Under the pieces are notes generated by a model that was not told the DNA's origin, made no database searches, and saw nothing but the letters and a program-made list of their open reading frames with translations. A DNA stretch of 64,000 nt from assembly GCF_002245625.1 (NCBI RefSeq), contig NZ_NOIG01000008.1:62001-126000 (forward strand), written 5' to 3'. Shown one piece after another: positions 40,158 to 50,340 of this stretch. The stretch is from Acidovorax kalamii. Its GTDB lineage: Bacteria; Pseudomonadota; Gammaproteobacteria; Burkholderiales; Burkholderiaceae_C. The number at the start of each line of letters is the position of its first letter. Position 1 is the first letter of the stretch. The translations under genes and the position numbers were made by a program.

Positions 40158-41519
40158 ATGAGCTTCGTCAACATCGAAAAACCCGCCGCCGGTGCCGAAG
40201 GCCCCCGCATGGACGCCGAGTGGCTGGACGCGCACTGGATGCCCTACACCGGCAACCGCCAGTTCAAGGCCAACCCGCGCATGATCGTGGAGGGCAGCGG
40301 CGCCTACTACACCGACTCCGAAGGCCGCAAGATTTTTGACGGCCTCTCGGGCCTGTGGTGCGCGGGCCTAGGCCATGGCCGCCGCGAGATCGCCGAGGCC
40401 ATCGGCAAGCAGGCGATGAAGCTCGATTACGCGCCCGCCTTCCAGTTTGGCCACCCGCTGTCGTTCGAGCTGGCCAACCGCGTGAAGGAACTGACGCCTG
40501 CAGGGCTGGACTATGTGTTCTTCACCGGCTCGGGCTCCGAGTCGGCCGATACGTCGCTGAAGATGGCCCGCGCCTACTGGCGCGCCAAGGGCCAGGGCAC
40601 CAAGACGCGCCTGATCGGCCGCGAAAAGGGCTACCACGGCGTGAACTTTGGCGGCATCTCGGTGGGCGGCATCGTGGCCAACCGCAAGCTGTTTGGCCAG
40701 GGCGTGGAGGCCGACCACCTGCCCCACACCCAGCCGCCCGCGGGCTCGTTCCACAAGGGCATGCCGCCCACGGGCAAGGAGCTGGCCGACCGCCTGCTGG
40801 AAGTGATTGCGCTGCACGATGCATCGAACATTGCGGCCGTCATCGTCGAGCCCTTCTCGGGCTCCGCCGGTGTGGTGATCCCGCCGGTGGGCTACCTGCA
40901 GCGCCTGCGCGAGATCTGCACACAAAACAACATCTTGCTGATTTTTGACGAAGTGATCAGCGGTTTTGGCCGCAGCGGCGCCTGGACGGGTGCCGAGGCC
41001 TTTGGCGTGACGCCCGACATCCTGAACTTTGCGAAGCAAGTCACCAACGGCGCGCAGCCGTTGGGCGGCGTGGTGGCCACCAAAGAGATCTACGACACGT
41101 TCATGGCCGCAGGCGGCCCTGAGTACATGCTGGAGTTTCCGCACGGCTACACCTACTCGGCCCACCCCGTGGCCTGCGCGGCGGGCATTGCGGCGCTCGA
41201 CATCCTGCAAAAGGAAGACATGATCGGCCGCGTGAAGGCGCTGGCGCCGTACTTTGAGCAGGCCGTGCACAGCCTCAAGGGCGCCAAGCATGTGGCCGAC
41301 ATCCGCAACTTTGGCCTGGCCGCTGGCTTCACGATTGCAGCGCTGCCCGGCGAGCCTGCCCGCCGCCCCTACGAGATTGCGATGAACTGCTGGAAGAAAG
41401 GCTTTTACGTGCGCTACGGTGGCGACACCATCCAGCTGGCACCGCCATTCATCAGCACCCAGGCCGAAATCGACCGCCTGATCAGCGCCCTGGGCGACGC
41501 CCTGCACGAGACGGCTTAA
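40158..41519 (+). CDS. omega-amino acid:pyruvate (beta-alanine:pyruvate) aminotransferase
   Basis: 453 residues, class III PLP aminotransferase. GLSGLWCAGLGHGRREIAEA near the N-terminus, the EPFSGSAGVV and ILLIFDEVISGFGR region, and the PLP lysine in NFAKQVTNGAQPLGG are all intact. The C-terminus (YVRYGGDTIQLAPPF) is characteristic of the beta-alanine/omega-amino acid group. With mmsA downstream it would convert beta-alanine or another omega-amino acid to malonate semialdehyde and on to acetyl-CoA. The ATG follows GGAGAA. Confidence 0.92.
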   Translation: MSFVNIEKPAAGAEGPRMDAEWLDAHWMPYTGNRQFKANPRMIVEGSGAYYTDSEGRKIFDGLSGLWCAGLGHGRREIAEAIGKQAMKLDYAPAFQFGHPLSFELANRVKELTPAGLDYVFFTGSGSESADTSLKMARAYWRAKGQGTKTRLIGREKGYHGVNFGGISVGGIVANRKLFGQGVEADHLPHTQPPAGSFHKGMPPTGKELADRLLEVIALHDASNIAAVIVEPFSGSAGVVIPPVGYLQRLREICTQNNILLIFDEVISGFGRSGAWTGAEAFGVTPDILNFAKQVTNGAQPLGGVVATKEIYDTFMAAGGPEYMLEFPHGYTYSAHPVACAAGIAALDILQKEDMIGRVKALAPYFEQAVHSLKGAKHVADIRNFGLAAGFTIAALPGEPARRPYEIAMNCWKKGFYVRYGGDTIQLAPPFISTQAEIDRLISALGDALHETA

Positions 41520-41539
41520 GGCAAAAGCCCGACCGGCCC

Positions 41540-42175
41540 ATGCGCATTTCCATCCTCACTTTCGACGCCTTCAACGACCTCGACTCGCTCGTGGCGTTTG
41601 GCATGCTCAGCCGCATCGCACTGCTGGGCGACACGGACTGGCAGGTGCGCATTGCGAGCCCCACGCCGCGCGTCACGTCCATGAACGGCCTCACCATCGA
41701 CGCGCATGAAGACCTGAGCCGGTTGGCCCAGGCCGACGCGGTGCTGGTGGGCAGCGGCATGAAGACGCGTGAGGTGGCCAACACCCCGGCGCTGATGGAG
41801 CAGCTGCGTGCGTTGAACCCTGAACGCCAGTTGCTGGCGGCGCAGTGCTCGGGCACCTTTTTGCTGAGCCGCCTGGGCCTGCTCAACGGCACGCCGGCCT
41901 GCACAGACCTGACCAGCAAACCGTGGGTGGTGGAGTCGGGTGTGGACGTGGTGCCGCGCGCCTTCACCGCCCGTGGCAACGTGGCCACGGCGGGCGGGTG
42001 CCTGGCGTCGCAGTATCTGGTGGCGTGGCTGGTTGCACGTCTGAAGGGGCTGGACGCCGCGCGCGAGGTGCTGCACTACTTTGCGCCCGTGGGCGAAAAG
42101 CAGGAGTTCATCGACCGCGCGCTGTCCCATGTGGTGCCCACACTGGAACTCCAGGCGGCGGCACAGGCTGCATAG
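41540..42175 (+). CDS. DJ-1/PfpI-family protein
   Basis: 211 residues, glutamine-amidotransferase-like fold. The nucleophile elbow is AAQCSGTFLLSRLG (Cys near 95) and GNVATAGGCLASQYLVAWL is a conserved later segment, as in ThiJ/PfpI and AraC-type N-terminal domains. No AraC HTH follows. It starts 20 nt after the aminotransferase and is likely cotranscribed with it and mmsA. Enzymatic role (isomerase, hydratase or deglycase) is not evident. Confidence 0.85.
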   Translation: MRISILTFDAFNDLDSLVAFGMLSRIALLGDTDWQVRIASPTPRVTSMNGLTIDAHEDLSRLAQADAVLVGSGMKTREVANTPALMEQLRALNPERQLLAAQCSGTFLLSRLGLLNGTPACTDLTSKPWVVESGVDVVPRAFTARGNVATAGGCLASQYLVAWLVARLKGLDAAREVLHYFAPVGEKQEFIDRALSHVVPTLELQAAAQAA

Positions 42176-42181
42176 TCACTC

Positions 42182-42236
42182 ATTTTTTTATAGCTGCTTG
42201 CGCATACTGGACGAGCGCAAGCGGCATTTTTTACTT
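42182..42236 (-). repeat. dispersed ~50-bp repeat, copy upstream of mmsA
   Basis: Plus strand shows TATAGCTGCTTGCGC and GAGCGCAAGCGGCATTTTTT, a clear inverted-repeat hairpin; minus-strand reading matches the GCCGCTTGCGC ... AGCTATAAAAAA form. It lies between the DJ-1 stop and the mmsA start. Confidence 0.75.
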
Positions 42237-42245
42237 GAAACAACC

Positions 42246-43763
<1,518 letters not shown>

Positions 43764-43793
43764 AGCAGCCGTCGGCGTCTACGCTTCAACGAC

Positions 43794-43819
43794 AAAGGCC
43801 CCATGCGGGGCCTTTTTTT
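43794..43819 (+). terminator. intrinsic terminator after mmsA
   Basis: AAAGGCCCC and GGGGCCTTT form a 9-bp G+C-rich stem with a 4-nt loop, followed by a run of T. Textbook rho-independent terminator 31 nt after the mmsA stop. Confidence 0.9.
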
Positions 43820-44172
43820 GTTCCATGCCGCGCCAGAGCATTGGAAGTCAGGCCATCCCAATGACCACGGCCGGCGCGGCATGCACTCTTTTGACGCCAG
43901 AAGAGTCCATGAAGCGACCCGTTTCTGGCAAGCGCGGTGTCGCCCCTCAAAAAGCAAAACACCTCATAGCTTTTGTGCATGGATACGGGGGTCTCAAAAC
44001 CCCGTCCGCACGACACAATGAATGGGCAAACAGCCCCTGAGTAAGCAGATTCGCTTACTAGGGTTTTTACGCACATCCCCCTACAATCGCAGACCCTTAC
44101 AAAGCTGACAGCCTGCTGCAGACCCGCTGGAGTACGGTTTTGGCCCCTCACCCCCTGAGTTGGAGACACTGA
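43820..44172. other. 353-bp spacer upstream of maeB, no gene recognised
   Basis: Between the mmsA terminator and maeB. Open frames here are short and lack family features. The only clear element is the inverted repeat at 44040-44059; the promoter for maeB is presumably between that site and 44172. Confidence 0.6.
44040..44059. promoter_or_regulatory. inverted repeat, candidate operator of maeB
   Basis: AGTAAGC and GCTTACT, perfect 7-bp half-sites around AGATTC, lie ~115 nt upstream of the malic enzyme start. Symmetry and position suit a dimeric regulator; identity unknown. Confidence 0.4.
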
Positions 44173-46518
44173 ATGCCCGAGAACACCACGGCCGAGAACA
44201 ACAACAGCAATACCGACAAGCGCGCCCAGTTGCGCCGTGCCGCTCTCGAGTACCACGAGTTTCCCAAACCCGGCAAGCTGGCGATTGCTGCCACCAAGCA
44301 GATGATCAACCAGCACGATCTCGCGCTGGCCTACTCGCCGGGCGTGGCCGCGCCCTGCGAAGAGATCGTCAAGGACCCTGCCAACGCCTTCCGCTACACC
44401 TCGCGCGGCAATCTTGTCGCCGTGATCTCCAACGGCACGGCCGTGCTGGGCCTGGGCGACATTGGCGCGCTGGCCTCCAAGCCGGTGATGGAAGGCAAGG
44501 CCGTCCTGTTCAAGAAGTTTGCGGGCGTCGACGTGTTCGACATCGAGATCGACGAGAAGGACCCAGCCAAGCTGGTGGAAGTGATTGCCGCGCTGGAGCC
44601 AACGTTCGGCGCCATCAACCTCGAAGACATCAAGGCCCCCGATTGCTTCTACGTGGAGCGCGAGCTGCGCAAGCGCATGAAGATCCCGGTCTTCCACGAC
44701 GACCAGCACGGCACGGCCATCACGGTGGCGGCTGCCATCGTGAATGCGCTGAAGGTGGCAGGCAAGAAGATTGAAGACGTGAAGCTGGTCACCAGCGGCG
44801 CGGGCGCTGCGGCCCTGGCCTGCCTGAACCTGCTGCTCAAGGTGGGCGTGCAGCGCAAGAACGTGTTCGTTACCGACCTGGCCGGTGTGGTCTATGAGGG
44901 CCGCGAAGAGCTGATGGACGACGACAAGCGCCAGTTCATGCAGAAGACCGACGCGCGCAAGCTGGCCGAGGTGATGGTCGGCGCCGACGTGTTCCTGGGC
45001 CTGTCGGCTGGCAACGTGCTCAAGCCCGAGATGGTGGCCACGATGGCCGAGCGCCCGGTGATCTTCGCGCTGGCCAACCCCAACCCCGAGATCACGCCCG
45101 AGCTGGCACACAGCGTGCGCAGCGACATCATCATGGCCACGGGGCGCTCGGACTACCCCAACCAGGTGAACAACGTGCTGTGCTTCCCCTACATCTTCCG
45201 GGGTGCACTGGACTGCGGCGCCACCACCATCACCGATGAGATGGAAATTGCCGCCGTGCACGCGATTGCCGAGCTGGCCCAGGCCGAGCAGAGCGAGGTG
45301 GTGGCAGCCGCCTACGTGGGCGAGAAGCTCACCTTCGGCCCCGAGTACCTGATCCCCAAGCCCTTTGACCCACGGCTGATGATGAAGATCGCCCCGGCAG
45401 TGGCCCAGGCGGCCATGGACAGCGGCGTGGCGCAGCGCCCCATCGCAGATATGGACGCCTACCGCGAGCGGCTGCAGACCTTTGTGTATGCCTCGGGCAC
45501 CACGATGAAGCCCATCTTCGACGCGGCGCGCAATGCCGCGAAGAAGCGCGTGGCCTATGCCGAAGGTGAAGAAGAGCGCGTGCTGCGCGCCGCGCAGATC
45601 GTGGTGGACGAAAAGGTCGCCCGCCCGACGCTGATCGGCCGTCCCGCCATCATCGCCCAGCGCATCGAAAAGTTTGGCCTGCGCCTGAAGGAAGGCGTGG
45701 ACTACGACGTGGTCAACACCGACTTCGACCACCGCTACAACGACTTCTGGCAGACCTACCACCGCATGACGGAGCGCAAGGGCATCACCCAGCAGGTCGC
45801 CAAGATCGAGATGCGCCGCCGCCTCACGCTGATCGGCGCGATGATGCTGCACAAGGGCGAGGTGGACGGCCTGATCTGCGGCACCTGGGGCACCACCGCC
45901 AACCACCTGCTCTACATCGATCAGGTCATCGGCAAGCATGCGGGCGGCGCCGACAGCACGGCGCAGGACGTGCCCGTGTACGCCTGCATGAACGGCCTCA
46001 TGCTGCCCGGCCGCCAGGTGTTCCTGGTGGACACCCACGTCAACTACGACCCCACCCCCCAGGAGCTGGCCGAGATCACCGCCCTGGCCGCCGAAGAAAT
46101 GATGCGTTTTGGCATCAAGCCCAAGGCCGCGCTGCTGTCGCACTCCAACTTTGGCACCAGCAACCACCCCAGCGCCGTGAAGATGCGCCAGACGCTGGAG
46201 CTGCTGCGCCAGCAGGCGCCCTGGCTGGAAGTGGACGGCGAAATGCACGGCGATGTGGCGCTGGACGGCAAGGCCCGCGCGGCCCTCATGCCCAGCAGTG
46301 AACTCACTGGCGATGCCAATCTGCTGGTGTTCCCCAATATTGATGCCGCCAACATTGCCTACAACCTGCTCAAGACCGCAGCCGGTGGCGGCATTGCGAT
46401 CGGCCCCGTGCTGCTGGGTGCGGCCAAGCCCGTCCATATCCTGACACCCAGCGCCACCGTGCGCCGGATTGTCAATATGACCGCCTTGACGGTGGCCGAC
46501 GCCAACGTTTCAAGATAA
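44173..46518 (+). CDS. maeB: NADP-dependent malic enzyme with PTA-like domain
   Basis: 781 residues. The N-terminal malic enzyme half (~1-440) carries [33 protein letters not shown] and the NADP site in [15 protein letters not shown]. The C-terminal half (~445-781) is the phosphotransacetylase-like domain used for allosteric control in MaeB enzymes ([21 protein letters not shown]). It decarboxylates malate to pyruvate with NADPH formation. It stands alone with its own upstream spacer. Confidence 0.96.
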   Translation: MPENTTAENNNSNTDKRAQLRRAALEYHEFPKPGKLAIAATKQMINQHDLALAYSPGVAAPCEEIVKDPANAFRYTSRGNLVAVISNGTAVLGLGDIGALASKPVMEGKAVLFKKFAGVDVFDIEIDEKDPAKLVEVIAALEPTFGAINLEDIKAPDCFYVERELRKRMKIPVFHDDQHGTAITVAAAIVNALKVAGKKIEDVKLVTSGAGAAALACLNLLLKVGVQRKNVFVTDLAGVVYEGREELMDDDKRQFMQKTDARKLAEVMVGADVFLGLSAGNVLKPEMVATMAERPVIFALANPNPEITPELAHSVRSDIIMATGRSDYPNQVNNVLCFPYIFRGALDCGATTITDEMEIAAVHAIAELAQAEQSEVVAAAYVGEKLTFGPEYLIPKPFDPRLMMKIAPAVAQAAMDSGVAQRPIADMDAYRERLQTFVYASGTTMKPIFDAARNAAKKRVAYAEGEEERVLRAAQIVVDEKVARPTLIGRPAIIAQRIEKFGLRLKEGVDYDVVNTDFDHRYNDFWQTYHRMTERKGITQQVAKIEMRRRLTLIGAMMLHKGEVDGLICGTWGTTANHLLYIDQVIGKHAGGADSTAQDVPVYACMNGLMLPGRQVFLVDTHVNYDPTPQELAEITALAAEEMMRFGIKPKAALLSHSNFGTSNHPSAVKMRQTLELLRQQAPWLEVDGEMHGDVALDGKARAALMPSSELTGDANLLVFPNIDAANIAYNLLKTAAGGGIAIGPVLLGAAKPVHILTPSATVRRIVNMTALTVADANVSR

Positions 46519-46631
46519 GCCACAAAGCGGTAGCAAGTGCTAACTTAAGGCACTTGATCAACCCTTCAGCGTCTGCCCAATCTTTGTGCAGACGCTTGCT
46601 TTTTGGGGGCCGTTGAGCGACACTAGCGGCT

Positions 46632-46651
46632 CGAAATTTCGGGTTAACCCG
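46632..46651. promoter_or_regulatory. overlapping palindromes upstream of the RNase gene
   Basis: CGAAATTTCG (46632-46641) and CGGGTTAACCCG (46640-46651) are perfect palindromes sharing a CG, 21 nt before the RNase ATG. They could be an operator controlling the RNase-barstar pair, or the -10 region of its promoter. Confidence 0.35.
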
Positions 46652-46672
46652 TAGTTTCTGAAAGGTTCGTTG

Positions 46673-47080
46673 ATGTTGAAGGCTGTAGCCACCCGGGCGC
46701 GCAAAGCAGGGTTTTTGTGTGTTTTGGGTGTTGCGTTCGTGTTGTCCCCGGCAATGGGGCACGCTCGAAACGCCCCGTCTACCGGCGGCGCCATCCCCCC
46801 CATCGCATTGGCCGAGTTGCCGCCCCAAGGGCGAGATACCTATGCGCTGATCCGTGAAGGAGGGCCCTTTCCGTATGACAAGGACGGAACAGTTTTCGGC
46901 AACCGCGAGCGGCTGTTGCCCGCCCACAAGCGGGGCTACTACCGTGAGTACACCGTCAGAACACCAGGATCGCGCAACCGGGGAGCCCGGCGCATCGTGT
47001 GTGGCGGCAAGCCCCGGGTTCCGGATGCCTGCTACTACACCAGCGATCACTACGCCAGTTTTCGCGAAATCGTCGAGTGA
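46673..47080 (+). CDS. secreted barnase-type guanyl-specific ribonuclease
   Basis: 135 residues from the ATG after GAAAGG; an in-frame TTG precedes it. A signal peptide ends near SPAMGHA-RNAPS. The catalytic region resembles RNase Sa/barnase: FGNRERLLPAHKRGYYREYTV carries the general-base Glu (YREYTV), GARRIVCGG the phosphate-binding Arg, and CYYTSDHYASFREIV the catalytic His. Two Cys in the mature part could pair. Followed 140 nt later by a barstar gene on the same strand, its presumed cytoplasmic inhibitor. Confidence 0.88.
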   Translation: MLKAVATRARKAGFLCVLGVAFVLSPAMGHARNAPSTGGAIPPIALAELPPQGRDTYALIREGGPFPYDKDGTVFGNRERLLPAHKRGYYREYTVRTPGSRNRGARRIVCGGKPRVPDACYYTSDHYASFREIVE

Positions 47081-47220
47081 CACCCGTTGCGCTGCACGCA
47101 GGCCAGAGATACGCTGGCAGCGGTCAGTGCGCCCCCTTGAATCCCCCACCCGCAGGCTGCATTCCGCAGCCCTGCGGAGAGCCAGAAGTTTGTGGACTTT
47201 CTAAAGAAAGAGTAGCGGAG

Positions 47221-47646
47221 ATGCAGACGCCACTTCGTAAAGACCTGGAAACGCCACTGCGTGGCGTGCGCACCAACATCGTGCAGTCCATTCGCGCGTT
47301 CCGCGTGCAGGACCTGCAGGATGCGGCCACCTCCATGGGTCACCATTTCTTGTATGCCAACCTGGCCCACGCGCAGTCCAAACAGGATGTGCTGGACCTG
47401 ATTGCCGCCCAGTTCACCTTCCCGTCGCATTTCGGCAAGAACTTCGACGCGTTGTACGACTGCATGACGGACCCCTTGCACAAATCGGGCCCGCAGCCAG
47501 GATTCATCGTGGTGCTGGAGCAGATCCCCGCCACGGCCAAGTTTGACAAGGAAGCACGCGAGCAGCTGCTCGACATCTTCCGCGACGCGGCGGACTACTG
47601 GGGTGATCGCAAGATCCCCTTCCGGTGTTTCTATTCTTTTCTGTAG
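47221..47646 (+). CDS. barstar-family ribonuclease inhibitor
   Basis: 141 residues. The core FPSHFGKNFDALYDCMTD is the barstar barnase-binding segment (with the Asp equivalent to barstar D39 in FDALYDCMTD), and the FIVVLEQIPATAKFD strand and helix complete the fold. An N-terminal extension of ~40 residues exceeds Bacillus barstar (about 90 aa). It would protect the cell from the secreted RNase encoded just upstream before export. Confidence 0.9.
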   Translation: MQTPLRKDLETPLRGVRTNIVQSIRAFRVQDLQDAATSMGHHFLYANLAHAQSKQDVLDLIAAQFTFPSHFGKNFDALYDCMTDPLHKSGPQPGFIVVLEQIPATAKFDKEAREQLLDIFRDAADYWGDRKIPFRCFYSFL

Positions 47647-47834
47647 CCCGTTCTGCATCCACCAGCCAAGCAGAACGGGCGAACGAGGCTACCGGCGCCC
47701 AGGAAGTCAAGGGCATCGAGATCCACGCGGAATCCGCCGAGAAGATGCCGACCGACAAGCTCGTGGACGTCTCCCCCATGGCGCTGCGCATGAGCAGCCC
47801 TTTCAACGCGGGTTACTGGCTCAGCGCCGCATAA
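47625..47834 (+). CDS. possible small protein overlapping the barstar 3' end
   Basis: A 69-codon frame from GTG overlaps the last 22 nt of barstar. Its C-terminal part (EVKGIEIHAESAEKMPTDKL, then VDVSPMALRMSSPF) has balanced, protein-like composition unlike a random shadow frame. There is no good ribosome binding site and no family resemblance. It could also be the decayed 3' end of another gene. Confidence 0.3.
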   Translation: MFLFFSVARSASTSQAERANEATGAQEVKGIEIHAESAEKMPTDKLVDVSPMALRMSSPFNAGYWLSAA

Positions 47835-47844
47835 CTCGGTACAT

Positions 47845-47945
47845 CCCCCTGAGCGGCTGCGCCGCTTCCCCCTTCTCTCGGCTTCGCCGGGAAGGGGGAC
47901 GACACCAGCGCGGCGGGGCGGCCCTTGCGCGGTGTCACTGGCCTG
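47845..47945. repeat. Comamonadaceae dispersed repeat with two hairpins
   Basis: Contains AGCGGC-TGC-GCCGCT (47852-47866) and a strong stem CCCCCTTC ... GAAGGGGG (47868-47898), followed by a GGCGGGGCGGCCCTTGCGCG run. I recognise this arrangement as a family-wide intergenic repeat of this bacterial group, from general knowledge rather than a search. With the repeat at 48021 it fills most of the 423-bp spacer between barstar and rsmA. Confidence 0.5.
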
Positions 47946-48020
47946 GGCTGCGTCAGTTGCTATGGGTTGTGGCGAAGTCAAGCGCTAGCTTGCTCACCGT
48001 AGACACACCGCGCATCAATA

Positions 48021-48080
48021 GTGAAAACACTGCTTTGCGCGCGTCCAGCAAGCACCAACAGCTATCAATTTAAGAGCAAA
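48021..48080 (+). repeat. dispersed ~50-bp repeat overlapping the rsmA 3' end
   Basis: AAAACACTGCTTTGCGCGCG ... CAGCTATCAATTTAAGAGCAA. On the minus strand the last codons of rsmA (encoding QVCS) and its TAA stop lie within this copy. Confidence 0.7.
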
Positions 48081-48849
48081 CTTGCGCCAGTGCCACGTAT
48101 TCGGCCACGGGCACTTCCTCGGCGCGGCGCTGGGTGTCGAAGTGGCCAGCGAACTGGCGGGCTTCCAGCCAGCGGCCCAGGGTGTGGCGCAGCAGCTTGC
48201 GGCGCTGGCTGAAGGCGACCTGCACCAGTTCTTCGAGCACGGGCACCGACAGTGGCGCGGGCTCGGCATGGGGCACCATGCGCACCACGGCGCTGTCCAC
48301 GCGCGGGGGCGGGTCGAAGCTCTCGGGCGGCACGAACAGCACGTTTTCCATGGCATAGCGCCATTGCAGCATCACCGACAGGCGGCCATAGTCGCCCGTC
48401 GCGGGGCTGGCCACCATGCGGTCGATGACCTCCTTTTGCAGCATGAAGTGCTGGTCTTCGATGACCTGCACATGCGCGAGCAGGTGGAACAGGATGGGCG
48501 TGGAGATGTTGTAGGGCAGGTTGCCCACCACGCGCAGCCGCAGCCCGGGCTGACCGGCCTTCTCGCGCAGGGTCTGCGCGAGGGCCGTGAAATCCACCTT
48601 CAGCACGTCAGATTCGATCACGTCGAGCTGGCCATGCAGTCGCAGGCGCAGCGCCAGGTCGCGGTCCAGTTCGATGACGGTGAGGCGCCCCAGGCGCTCC
48701 ACCAGGGGCTGGGTCAGAGCAGCCAGGCCGGGCCCGATTTCGACCATGGGCTGGCCCGGCAGCGGGGCGATGGCCGAAACGATGCCGTCGATGATGCCGT
48801 GGTCGGACAGGAAATGCTGCCCGAAGCGCTTGCGGGGGATGTGTTTCAA
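48070..48849 (-). CDS. rsmA: 16S rRNA dimethyladenosine transferase RsmA (KsgA)
   Basis: 259 residues. [11 protein letters not shown] at the start, [14 protein letters not shown] (SAM motif I), VIELDRDLA, and the catalytic NLPYN in [14 protein letters not shown] identify the A1518/A1519 N6-dimethyltransferase. The start at 48849 and the 68-bp gap to surA upstream suggest one surA-rsmA unit, as in many proteobacteria. The final few residues are supplied by a dispersed repeat. Confidence 0.96.
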   Translation of the reverse strand: MKHIPRKRFGQHFLSDHGIIDGIVSAIAPLPGQPMVEIGPGLAALTQPLVERLGRLTVIELDRDLALRLRLHGQLDVIESDVLKVDFTALAQTLREKAGQPGLRLRVVGNLPYNISTPILFHLLAHVQVIEDQHFMLQKEVIDRMVASPATGDYGRLSVMLQWRYAMENVLFVPPESFDPPPRVDSAVVRMVPHAEPAPLSVPVLEELVQVAFSQRRKLLRHTLGRWLEARQFAGHFDTQRRAEEVPVAEYVALAQVCS

Positions 48850-48917
48850 CGCGGCCTTGCCTGTCTTGTCACGGAAGTGGGGGATGGGTCTGCTGCTACC
48901 AATGCTGCTGCAGGTGT

Positions 48918-50336
48918 TTACTGGGGTGGCTCGCGGTACTCGACATACGCGCGCCCGCGCAGCTCCTGCGCCCAGGTGGCGTAGGCCTCGTCGAGTTTCT
49001 TCTCGCGCACGACGCCACGCGCCATCTCACGCTGTTCGCGCTGGGTGAGCTTGGCCTCGCGCCGCTCCAGCAGCTGAACCAGGTGCACACCAAAACGCGA
49101 CACCAGCGGCTCGCTGATCTCGCCGGGCTTGAGGGTGTCCAGGGCCTGTTCGAACTCGGGCACATACCGGCCGGGGCTGGCCCAGCCCAGGTCGCCGCCG
49201 TCCTTGGCGCTGCCGTCCTGCGAATGCTCGCGCGCCAGCGCCGCAAAGTCGGCCTGGCCCGCGAGCACGCGGCGGCGGTAGTCGGCCAGGCGGGCGGCGG
49301 CGGCGGTCTCGGACAGCTGGGGGCCGGTGCGCAGCAGGATGTGACGGGCGTGGTTCTGCACCACGGTCGCGGGCATGCCCGCCGTGACCCGCTCCACCAC
49401 CTTGAGCACGTGGAAACCCGCCGGGGACCGCACGGGGCCCACGATGGAGCCGACGGGCAGGCCCAGCGTGGAGTTCACGAACAGCTCCGGGTAGCGATCG
49501 GCCGGACGCAGGCCCAGCAGGCCACCCGCGCGCTGCCCCTCTGCAGCGTCAGAAAACTCGCGCGCCACGGCGGCAAAGTCTTCACCGGCCCGCACCTTGT
49601 CGGCCGCGCGCTGGGCTCTGGCCTGGCGCTCGGCCACCTGCACGGGGCTGGCGTTCTCGGGCACCAGCACCAGCACATGGCCCAGGTTGATTTCCATTGC
49701 GGCGGGGTCCGTGCCCTTCTGCTCGTCGCGCAGGTACTGGTCCACGTCCAGGTCGGTCACTTTCACCCGCGCTTCCACCTCGCGTTCGCGCAGGCGTTGC
49801 TGCAGCAGCTGGTTGCGCAGCTCTTCGCGGAAACGTTCGCGGCTCATGCCGTCGCGGCCCAGGCGCGCATACAGCTGCTCCACGGTCATGTCGTTCTGGC
49901 GGGCCACGCCCTGTTCGGCCTGGGCCACCGCCATATCGTCCACCTTGATGCCGGATTCACGCGCCTGCTGGAGCTGCACCTTCTCCAGGATGATGCGTTC
50001 CAGCACCTCGCGCGCGAGCAGGTCGCGCGGGGGCATGGCGCCGCCCTGCTTGGCCAGCTGGGCCTCGGCCCGGGCCAGGCGCGAGCGCACTTCGTAGTTG
50101 GTCACAGGCTCGGAATTGACCACCGCCACGATGAAGTCGGCCGAGCGGGGCGCCGTGCCCGCGCCAGACTCTGGCAGCGTGATCGACGGCGCCGCCGGTG
50201 GGCGTGCCGAGGGCGCGGACAGGCCACTCTTGCCGGACGGCGACGCCCCCGAAGGGCGCAGCCCCTGCGCCGCAGCGCCCTGCATGCTCATGGAGGCCAG
50301 GGTGGCAAGGGCCAGTGCAAAAACTCGGTGGTTCAT
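48918..50336 (-). CDS. surA: periplasmic chaperone and peptidyl-prolyl isomerase SurA
   Basis: 472 residues from [10 protein letters not shown]; the frame continues upstream into lptD antisense. A signal peptide ends near QGAAAQ. The N-terminal SurA domain ([18 protein letters not shown] ... [19 protein letters not shown]) is followed by two parvulin domains (~210-320: [23 protein letters not shown]; ~325-430: [24 protein letters not shown]). It escorts unfolded outer-membrane proteins, notably LptD, to the BAM complex. lptD lies 4 nt upstream on the same strand. Confidence 0.96.
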   Translation of the reverse strand: MNHRVFALALATLASMSMQGAAAQGLRPSGASPSGKSGLSAPSARPPAAPSITLPESGAGTAPRSADFIVAVVNSEPVTNYEVRSRLARAEAQLAKQGGAMPPRDLLAREVLERIILEKVQLQQARESGIKVDDMAVAQAEQGVARQNDMTVEQLYARLGRDGMSRERFREELRNQLLQQRLREREVEARVKVTDLDVDQYLRDEQKGTDPAAMEINLGHVLVLVPENASPVQVAERQARAQRAADKVRAGEDFAAVAREFSDAAEGQRAGGLLGLRPADRYPELFVNSTLGLPVGSIVGPVRSPAGFHVLKVVERVTAGMPATVVQNHARHILLRTGPQLSETAAAARLADYRRRVLAGQADFAALAREHSQDGSAKDGGDLGWASPGRYVPEFEQALDTLKPGEISEPLVSRFGVHLVQLLERREAKLTQREQREMARGVVREKKLDEAYATWAQELRGRAYVEYREPPQ

Positions 50337-50340
50337 GGCG

